Positions 6,435-11,332 of a DNA stretch of 11,332 nucleotides are shown here, in pieces. The stretch is from contig JAFPTE010000253.1 of NCBI GenBank assembly GCA_017400415.1, forward strand, positions 1-11,332. Reading direction: 5' to 3'. The stretch is from Oscillospiraceae bacterium (GTDB lineage Bacteria > Bacillota > Clostridia > Oscillospirales > Oscillospiraceae). Position numbers and translations under genes: made by a program. The notes under the pieces were generated by a model. It had not been told where the DNA came from and did no database searches. It was given only the letters and a program-made list of their open reading frames with translations. The stretch's first letter is position 1, and every line of letters starts with the position of its first letter.

Positions 6435-7961
6435 TCAGTGAACTATAAGGCTGTGACCGGTCATGTCCTCCGGCTGGGGGATACCCATAATCTCCAGCAT
6501 GGTGGGGGCGATGTCCGCCAGGCGGCCGTCCATGAGCTTCACGTCATTGCCGATGCCCTTGATAACGAAGGGCACGGGGTTGGTGGTGTGGGCAGTGTGA
6601 ACGGTGCCGTCCTCGTTGACCATCTTGTCGGCGTTGCCGTGGTCGGCGGTGACAAGAGCCACGCCGCCCCGGGCTACGGTGGCCTCTACCACCTGGCCCA
6701 TGCACTCGTCAACGGTCTCCACGGCGTGGACTGCGGCGTCAAAAACGCCGGTGTGGCCCACCATGTCGCAGTTGGCGAAGTTCAGGATGATCATATCGTA
6801 CTTGCCGCTTTCGATACGGCTCAGGACCTCGGCGGTGACCTTCCGGGCGCTCATCTCGGGCACCAGGTCATAGGTGGCGAACTCCTTGGGGCTGGGTATG
6901 AGGCACCTGTCCTCACCCTCATAGACCTGCTCCGTGCCGCCGTTGAAGAAGAAGGTCACGTGGGCGTACTTCTCGGTCTCGGCGATGCGAAGCTGCTTCT
7001 TGCCCAGGTTGGAGACTATCTCGCCCAGGGTATGGTGGAGCTCTTGGGGCGGATAGGCCACGGTCACGTTGGGCATGCTGGCGTCATACTGTGCGGTGCA
7101 CACGTACTTTAAGGGGAAGAAGCCCTTCCGGCGCTCAAAGCCCTTGAAGTCCGGGTCCACCAGAGAGCGGGTGATCTCCCTTGCCCTGTCGGGCCGGAAG
7201 TTTATGAAGATCACGCTGTCGCCGGGGTTTATCATGCCGTTTCTGTCGCAGACAACGGGCACCACGAACTCGTCCGTAACGCCCTCGTCATAGCTTCTCT
7301 GCATGGCGTCCACCGGGTCGGGGTTATACACGCCCTCGCCCATAACGATGGCGTCATAGCCCTTTTCAACTCTCTCCCAGCGGTTGTCTCTGTCCATGCC
7401 GTAGAAGCGGCCCTGGACCGTGGCGATTTTGCCCACGCCGATTTCATTGCACTTATCCACGATTTCCTGGATAAAGCCCTTGCCGGAGGTGGGAGGCACG
7501 TCACGGCCGTCCATGAAGCAGTGGAGATAGACCTTCTCCAGTCCCCTGTCTTTGGCCATCTGCAGGAAGGCCCACAGGTGGGTCAGGTGGCTGTGGACAC
7601 CGCCGGCGCTCATGAGGCCCAGCAGGTGGAGGGCGGCGCCCTTCTCCTTTGCCTCGTCCATGGCGGCGATGTACTCGGGATTCTTGAAGAAGCTGCCGTC
7701 ACGGATGGAGACGGTGATGCGGGGCAGAATTTGAAAGACAACTCTGCCGGCACCGATATTGGTGTGGCCCACCTCGGAGTTGCCCATCTGGCCGTCAGGC
7801 AGGCCCACGTCCTCGCCGGAGGCCTGGAGCTGGCAGATGGGGCAGGTGGCGGCCATTTCATCGAACACGGGGGTACGGGCGGCGCAGATGGCGTTCTTGG
7901 CAGGGTCGGGCTCGCCGATGCCGTAGCCGTCCATAATAATAAGGGTGATGGGTTTCTTCAC
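6435..7961 (-). CDS. gpmI: 2,3-bisphosphoglycerate-independent phosphoglycerate mutase
   Basis: GpmI interconverts 3- and 2-phosphoglycerate in glycolysis, using two metal ions (usually manganese) and a phosphoserine intermediate; it belongs to the alkaline phosphatase superfamily. Visible motifs are MDGYGIG near the N-terminus (metal aspartate), GQMGNSEVGHTNIGAGR with the nucleophilic serine, HCFMDGRDVPP, QGRFYGMDRD, INFRPDRAREI, DMVGHTG and TADHGNAD. Start choice: a GTG at 7970 overlaps the tpiA stop as GTGA, but the AGGAG there is too close to serve it. It sits eight bases before the GTG at 7961. Starting at 7961 gives 508 residues and places the nucleophile at Ser62, the number used for the Geobacillus enzyme. 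It is the last gene of the operon and is followed by a strong terminator. Confidence 0.95.
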   Translation of the reverse strand: MKKPITLIIMDGYGIGEPDPAKNAICAARTPVFDEMAATCPICQLQASGEDVGLPDGQMGNSEVGHTNIGAGRVVFQILPRITVSIRDGSFFKNPEYIAAMDEAKEKGAALHLLGLMSAGGVHSHLTHLWAFLQMAKDRGLEKVYLHCFMDGRDVPPTSGKGFIQEIVDKCNEIGVGKIATVQGRFYGMDRDNRWERVEKGYDAIVMGEGVYNPDPVDAMQRSYDEGVTDEFVVPVVCDRNGMINPGDSVIFINFRPDRAREITRSLVDPDFKGFERRKGFFPLKYVCTAQYDASMPNVTVAYPPQELHHTLGEIVSNLGKKQLRIAETEKYAHVTFFFNGGTEQVYEGEDRCLIPSPKEFATYDLVPEMSARKVTAEVLSRIESGKYDMIILNFANCDMVGHTGVFDAAVHAVETVDECMGQVVEATVARGGVALVTADHGNADKMVNEDGTVHTAHTTNPVPFVIKGIGNDVKLMDGRLADIAPTMLEIMGIPQPEDMTGHSLIVH

Positions 7962-7966
7962 AGTGC

Positions 7967-8740
7967 TCACTCCTGGTTGGCAGCGGCAATGATGGCAGCG
8001 AACTTCTCGGGCACCAGGGAGGCGCCGCCGATAAGGCCGCCGTCGATATCGGGCTGGGCAAGGAGCTCAGCGGCGTTCTTCTCGTTCATGGAGCCGCCGT
8101 ACTGGATGGTTACGGAACGGGCCACACGGGCGCCGTAAAGCTCACGGATAACGTTGCGGATGGCGGAGCAGACCTCGCCGGCCTGCTGGGCAGTGGCGGT
8201 CTTGCCGGTGCCGATGGCCCAGATGGGCTCATAGGCGATGACCACCCGGCGGACCTTCTCTGCGGGAACGCCGTACAGGGCGGACTTGACCTGGAGGGCG
8301 ATATGCTCCAGGGTGATGCCCATCTCACGCTGCTCCAGGCTCTCGCCCACGCAGACGATGGGGGTCAGGCCGGCCTCGAGGGCCACCAGGACCTTCCTGT
8401 TGACGCCGGCGTCGGTCTCGCCGTAGTACTGACGGCGCTCGGAGTGGCCCAGGATGACGTACTTGACGCCCAGGTCGCAGAGCATGGCGGAGGATACCTC
8501 ACCGGTGAAGGCGCCCTTGGGATTCTCGTTCAGGTTCTCGGCGCCCACGGAGATGCGCAGGTCCTTGAAGGCCTTGACGGCGGCGGGCAGGTCCACGTAA
8601 GGGGCGCAGATAACGGTCTCGCACCACTTGGCCTTGGGGGAAATATTCTTGAGCTCCTCGGCAAAGCCCTTCACCTGGGAGGGGAGCATATTCATTTTCC
8701 AGTTGCCGGCGATAACGGTCTTGCGGTACTTTCTGTTCAT
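7967..8740 (-). CDS. tpiA: Triosephosphate isomerase
   Basis: TpiA interconverts dihydroxyacetone phosphate and glyceraldehyde 3-phosphate in the cytoplasm. The 257-residue product is normal length for the TIM-barrel family. Catalytic residues are all present: Asn13 and Lys15 in AGNWKMN, His99 in GHSERR, Glu171 in AYEPIWAIGTGKTA, followed by the phosphate-gripping flexible loop 6. QYGGS and the GLIGGASL phosphate-binding segment close the barrel. The ATG at 8740 has a perfect AGGAGG eight bases upstream. The gene sits 16 bases after pgk and five bases before the preferred gpmI start, within one operon. Confidence 0.97.
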   Translation of the reverse strand: MNRKYRKTVIAGNWKMNMLPSQVKGFAEELKNISPKAKWCETVICAPYVDLPAAVKAFKDLRISVGAENLNENPKGAFTGEVSSAMLCDLGVKYVILGHSERRQYYGETDAGVNRKVLVALEAGLTPIVCVGESLEQREMGITLEHIALQVKSALYGVPAEKVRRVVIAYEPIWAIGTGKTATAQQAGEVCSAIRNVIRELYGARVARSVTIQYGGSMNEKNAAELLAQPDIDGGLIGGASLVPEKFAAIIAAANQE

Positions 8741-8756
8741 TCCGATTTCCTCCTGA

Positions 8757-10034
8757 TTATTCCTTGTCCATGAGAGCGGCTACGCCCGGAAGCTCCTTGC
8801 CCTCAAGGAACTCAAGGCTGGCGCCGCCGCCGGTGGAGATGTGGGTGATCTTATCGGCAAAGCCCAGCTGCTCGCAGGCAGCTGCGGAGTCACCGCCGCC
8901 CACGATGGTCACAGCGGAGGAATCGGCCAGAGCCTGGGCAACGGCGATGGTGCCGGCAGCCAGGGTGGGATTCTCAAACACGCCCATGGGGCCGTTCCAG
9001 ACGACGGTCTTGGCGTTCTTCACGGCATCGGCAAAGAGCTTTCTGGTCTCCACGCCGATATCGAGGCCCATGGCGTCCTCAGGGATGGCGTCGCTCTTCA
9101 CGTTGGCGGTGTAGACAATGCCGTCGATGGGGTCGGGGAAGGACTTGGAAATCACAACGTCCACAGGCAGCAGGAGCTTCACGCCGTTGGCCTGGGCCTT
9201 GGCCATCATTTCCTTGCAGTAATCGACCTTCTCGGCGTCAAAGAGGCTGGTGCCGATGCAGTAGCCCTGAGCGGCCTGGAAGGTGTAGGCCATGCCGCCG
9301 CCGATGATGAGGGTGTCGACCTTCTCCAGAAGGTTGGAGATAACGTTCAGCTTATCGGAGACCTTGGCGCCGCCCAGGATGGCAACGAAGGGACGGTCGG
9401 GATCGGCCAGGGCCTTGCCCATGATGCCGATTTCCTTCTCGATAAGGAAGCCGCAGACGGCGGGCAGATAGTCGGCGACGCCGGCGGTGGAGGCGTGAGC
9501 TCTGTGAACGGTGCCGAAAGCGTCGGAAACATAGATCTCAGCCAGGGAGGCCAGGGCCTTGGCCAGCTTGGGATCGTTCTTGGTCTCGCCCTTCTCGAAG
9601 CGCAGGTTCTCAAGGAGCATGAGCTGGCCGGGCTTCAGCTCGGCAGCCATGGCCTGGGCGGACTCGCCCACCACGTCGGAGGCCATCTTCACGTCCATGC
9701 CCAGAAGCTCGGACAGGCGCTGGGCAACAGGAGCCAGGCTCAGCTTCTTGAGGCTCTTCTTCCAGGCCTCCTCGGTGAGGGTGGCAGGGTCGGCACCCTT
9801 CTCGGTCTGCTTCTTCACGAAGGAATCAAAGGTAGCGTTGGGCTTGCCCATATGGGAGCAGGCGATGACTGCAGCGCCGTTGTCAAGCAGATACTTAATG
9901 GTGGGCAGGGCGGCGACGATGCGCTTGTCGCTGGTGATGACGCCGTTCTTGGTGGGGACGTTGAAGTCGCAGCGGAGCAGGACCTTCTTGCCCCTGACGT
10001 CGATGTCTCGGACAGATTTTTTCTCGTAGTTCAT
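8757..10034 (-). CDS. pgk: Phosphoglycerate kinase (with insertion near the 3-PG site)
   Basis: Pgk transfers phosphate from 1,3-bisphosphoglycerate to ADP, the first ATP-yielding step of glycolysis. Recognisable motifs are RCDFNVP (Arg21, Asp23, Asn25), LLENLRF with Arg145, HRAHAS with Arg178, ILGGAKVSDK, GGGMAYTF, WNGPMGVFE and the nucleotide loop GGGDSAAA. The product is 425 residues against the usual 390-400. The extra length is a charged segment at about residues 67-98, directly after the substrate-binding loop. That loop reads SHMGKP rather than the usual SHLGRP, so the 3-phosphoglycerate-contacting arginine is lysine (Lys64). All other core residues are intact, so I expect an active enzyme. 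The ATG at 10034 has AAAGGAG nine bases upstream and lies 15 bases after the trmL stop. Confidence 0.96.
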   Translation of the reverse strand: MNYEKKSVRDIDVRGKKVLLRCDFNVPTKNGVITSDKRIVAALPTIKYLLDNGAAVIACSHMGKPNATFDSFVKKQTEKGADPATLTEEAWKKSLKKLSLAPVAQRLSELLGMDVKMASDVVGESAQAMAAELKPGQLMLLENLRFEKGETKNDPKLAKALASLAEIYVSDAFGTVHRAHASTAGVADYLPAVCGFLIEKEIGIMGKALADPDRPFVAILGGAKVSDKLNVISNLLEKVDTLIIGGGMAYTFQAAQGYCIGTSLFDAEKVDYCKEMMAKAQANGVKLLLPVDVVISKSFPDPIDGIVYTANVKSDAIPEDAMGLDIGVETRKLFADAVKNAKTVVWNGPMGVFENPTLAAGTIAVAQALADSSAVTIVGGGDSAAACEQLGFADKITHISTGGGASLEFLEGKELPGVAALMDKE

Positions 10035-10049
10035 CGTTTAAAACTCCTT

Positions 10050-10556
10050 TTATAATTTTTCATTGTTGACATGGTTTGCTGACATCTCCCCCGTGCCTGT
10101 AAGGCCGGGAAAGCCCTGCTGCCGAAGGGCCTCATAGCACATAACGGCGACAGTGTTGCTGAGGTTGAGGCTCCTGGCGTCCTCCCGCATGGGAAGACGG
10201 ACGCAGCGGTCCCGGTAACGCTCCCGAAGCCAGAGGGGCAGTCCCGCAGTCTCCTTGCCGAAGAGGATCCAGCACCCGTCCTTCAGGACCGCCTCGGTAT
10301 ACTGCCGGGGTGCCTTGGTGGTGGTGAGCCACAGATCCTCATGGCCATGGAGGGCCAGAAACTCCTCAATGCTCTCATAGACCGTTATATCGACCATGCT
10401 CCAGTAATCCAGGCCCGCACGCTTTACGGCTTTGTCGGAAATATCAAAGCCCAGGGGCCGGACAAGATGGAGCCGGGACCGGGTGGCGGCACAGGTCCTG
10501 GCAATGTTTCCGGTGTTGGCCGGGATTTCCGGCTCCACTAAAACAAGATTTACCAG
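10050..10556 (-). CDS. trmL: tRNA (cytidine/uridine-34) 2'-O-methyltransferase TrmL, probable CTG start
   Basis: TrmL is a SPOUT-class (knotted) enzyme that methylates the ribose of the wobble nucleotide 34 of tRNA-Leu isoacceptors using SAM. Visible motifs are EPEIPANTGNIART near the N-terminus, ILFGKETAGLP at about 97-107, and the knot segment SLNLSNTVAVMCYEALRQ. Start choice: the first conventional start in frame is a GTG at 10538, but it removes the conserved first beta strand and lies 26 bases from any ribosome binding site. The frame is open back to a TAG at 10560-10562. A CTG at 10556 sits exactly where E. coli TrmL begins (MLNIVLYEP against CTG-VNLVLVEP) and eight bases after GGGGGAGG. 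The result is 168 residues. It is the first gene of the glycolytic operon. Confidence 0.88.
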   Translation of the reverse strand: MVNLVLVEPEIPANTGNIARTCAATRSRLHLVRPLGFDISDKAVKRAGLDYWSMVDITVYESIEEFLALHGHEDLWLTTTKAPRQYTEAVLKDGCWILFGKETAGLPLWLRERYRDRCVRLPMREDARSLNLSNTVAVMCYEALRQQGFPGLTGTGEMSANHVNNEKL

Positions 10557-10564
10557 TGCCTACA

Positions 10565-10571
10565 CCTCCCC
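10565..10571 (-). promoter_or_regulatory. Strong ribosome binding site deciding the trmL start
   Basis: On the minus strand GGGGGAGG (core GGAGG at 10565-10569) lies eight bases before the CTG at 10556 and 26 bases before the GTG at 10538. The ideal spacing to CTG and the impossible spacing to GTG is the main evidence for CTG initiation. The element sits inside a tiny ATG-ATG-...-TAG frame at 10560-10577, which probably has no ribosome binding site of its own. Confidence 0.75.
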
Positions 10572-10589
10572 CATCATCGAGCCTCAGCT

Positions 10590-10618
10590 ATTTTATATCC
10601 TTTTGCCCCCAATTTCAA
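10590..10618 (-). promoter_or_regulatory. Sigma-A promoter of the trmL-pgk-tpiA-gpmI operon
   Basis: On the minus strand TTGAAA (10613-10618) and TAAAAT (10590-10595) are separated by exactly 17 bases. Transcription would begin near 10583, giving a leader of about 27 bases before the trmL CTG. I saw no operator-like inverted repeat beside it, so no glycolytic repressor can be proposed from the sequence. Confidence 0.8.
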
Positions 10619-10702
10619 TACGGATTTCGCATTTTTTACAATAAATATAAACTTTTTCCGGAATAACGGCCCGAATTCGTTATAATAATAACAGACTTGG
10701 TG

Positions 10703-10731
10703 TTGCGCCGGGGGCAAAGCCGTGTTAAAAT
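10703..10731 (+). promoter_or_regulatory. Candidate promoter of the thioesterase gene
   Basis: TTGCGC (10703-10708) and TAAAAT (10726-10731) are 17 bases apart on the plus strand. The -10 is good and the -35 matches only TTG of the consensus. A start near 10738 would leave a leader of about 23 bases that still contains the GGAG ribosome binding site. An upstream TATAAT at 10681-10686 is an alternative -10 but lacks a recognisable -35. The 10557-10760 gap therefore holds divergent promoters for both flanking units. Confidence 0.5.
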
Positions 10732-10760
10732 AGCAAAAGTTAAAGATTGGAGTTGTCATA

Positions 10761-11150
10761 ATGGAAACTGATGAGAGAATTCTTGCCATTCTGGGGGACC
10801 GCTTTGTCCCCTACTGCGGCATTACGCTTGCGAAGGAGGCCGACGGCACCATCGTATCCCGGGTCACCGTGGATGAGCGCCACAAGAACGCCAACGACTA
10901 CGTGAACGGCGGCATGCTGTACACCCTGGCGGATATCTGCGCCGGCGCCGCCATAAGCTACCCGGAGAAGAACATTGCCACCCTGGACTCCTCCTTCCAC
11001 TTTCTGAAAAACGTCAAGTCCGGCACCATCACCTGCCGGGCCATCCCCGTCCGCATCGGCCGGAAGATCTCCGTCATACGCACGGAGACCTGCAGTGAGG
11101 ACGGCACCCTGCTGTGCACCGGGGACTTCACCTTCTACCGGGTGAGCTGA
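10761..11150 (+). CDS. PaaI-family hotdog-fold thioesterase
   Basis: This is a small cytoplasmic hotdog protein, likely an acyl-CoA thioesterase of the PaaI/4HBT type; the substrate is unknown. The 129-residue length is typical. The family core is visible: HKNANDYVNGGMLYTLADICAGAA at about 41-64, with the putative catalytic Asp58 in LAD on the central helix, then the LDSSFHFLKNVKSG strand and turn. The usual HGG before the helix is NGG (Asn49-Gly-Gly), so a histidine often found there is missing; this variant occurs among clostridial-type homologues as far as I recall, but I cannot verify it. The ATG is supported by GGAG eight bases upstream. The gene is transcribed alone, divergently from trmL, and is followed by an intrinsic terminator. 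Confidence 0.85.
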   Translation: METDERILAILGDRFVPYCGITLAKEADGTIVSRVTVDERHKNANDYVNGGMLYTLADICAGAAISYPEKNIATLDSSFHFLKNVKSGTITCRAIPVRIGRKISVIRTETCSEDGTLLCTGDFTFYRVS

Positions 11151-11186
11151 ATCTGAAGCTTTTCCTTCGAATATTCAATTCTCCTC

Positions 11187-11215
11187 TTGAAAATGCAGGG
11201 TTTCAGTCTTATAAT
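11187..11215 (+). promoter_or_regulatory. Near-consensus sigma-A promoter of the downstream partial gene
   Basis: TTGAAA (11187-11192) and a perfect TATAAT (11210-11215) are separated by 17 bases, the best promoter match in the window. Transcription would start near 11222, inside the left arm of the adjoining hairpin, and run about 52 bases to the ATG at 11274. Confidence 0.85.
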
Positions 11216-11252
11216 ACGGGGCGTGCGACAAACGGTGCATGCCCCGTTTTTT
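11216..11252 (+). terminator. Intrinsic terminator of the thioesterase gene, abutting the next promoter
   Basis: Arms at 11216-11226 and 11237-11247 form an 11-pair stem with one G-U pair and a ten-base loop, followed by a run of six Ts. It lies 66 bases after the thioesterase stop. Because the left arm begins at the base after the neighbouring TATAAT, transcripts starting near 11222 lack half of the stem and should read through. Confidence 0.85.
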
Positions 11253-11273
11253 ACTTTCCCGGAGGATACTCAG

Positions 11274-11332
11274 ATGAAAAAGACGGACACCCCCATGCAG
11301 AAGCTTCTGTGGTTTCTGACCCTGAACGGCGG
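11274..11332 (+). CDS. Unidentified gene, N-terminal 19 codons only
   Basis: An ATG at 11274, eight bases after a GGAGG ribosome binding site and downstream of a strong promoter and terminator pair, opens a frame that runs to the window edge. The visible peptide starts with a polar stretch (MKKTDTP) followed by a hydrophobic LLWFLTL segment, which could be the beginning of a membrane helix. This is too little to assign a family; the evidence for a gene is the promoter, ribosome binding site and open frame together. Confidence 0.7.
   Translation, partial: MKKTDTPMQKLLWFLTLNG

Noticed and set aside
6378..7112. A 244-codon plus-strand frame opposite gpmI
   Set aside because: It starts inside the gpmI terminator region and is another complementary-strand shadow without motifs or a convincing ribosome binding site.
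8841..10055. A 404-codon open frame on the plus strand antisense to pgk
   Set aside because: It is a shadow of pgk's codon bias in GC-rich DNA: the translation is a Gly/His/Leu/Val-rich run without domain motifs, and pgk on the other strand has unmistakable motifs and a ribosome binding site.
10619..10702. Possible small RNA or operator in the divergent intergenic region
   Set aside because: The stretch is AT-rich with a TATAAT but no paired -35, no clear inverted repeat and no terminator, so nothing beyond promoter sequence can be supported.

Overview
The window looks like a chromosomal, mostly housekeeping stretch of a GC-rich Gram-positive bacterium of the Clostridia. Oscillospirales-like is my best guess. 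The inference rests on the group II ECF transporter genes followed by truA, two lipobox-bearing lipoproteins, strong GGAGG-type ribosome binding sites, frequent GTG starts, and clostridial-looking glycolytic enzymes. I see no mobile element, CRISPR array, tRNA or rRNA.

Layout. Bases 1-4126 (minus strand) form one tight operon read right to left: a SAM-dependent methyltransferase, ecfA1, ecfA2, ecfT and truA (cut by the window edge). The genes overlap or abut within 8 bases, and the operon is driven by a good sigma-A promoter at 4169-4197. Bases 4211-6326 (minus) hold two envelope genes, a DUF4349 lipoprotein followed by a cysteine-rich lipoprotein of unknown function, closed by a GC-rich hairpin. 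Bases 6398-10618 (minus) are a glycolytic operon, trmL-pgk-tpiA-gpmI, with a clear sigma-A promoter upstream and a strong intrinsic terminator downstream. Bases 10619-11332 switch to the plus strand: a small hotdog-fold (PaaI-like) thioesterase, a terminator that overlaps a near-consensus promoter, and the first 19 codons of an unidentified gene.

How the genes work together. EcfA1, EcfA2 and EcfT form the shared energising module of vitamin/metal importers; the substrate-binding S component lies elsewhere. Pgk, TpiA and GpmI carry out three steps of lower glycolysis; gap and eno are not beside them. TrmL, TruA and perhaps the methyltransferase are RNA-modifying enzymes riding in the transport and glycolytic operons.

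The most interesting points are small-scale. trmL appears to start at a CTG codon. A promoter is nested against a terminator so that only read-through transcripts can fold the hairpin. The phosphoglycerate kinase carries an insertion and an Arg-to-Lys change next to its substrate-binding motif. The envelope gene pair has no known function. I did not find a convincing new multi-gene system.
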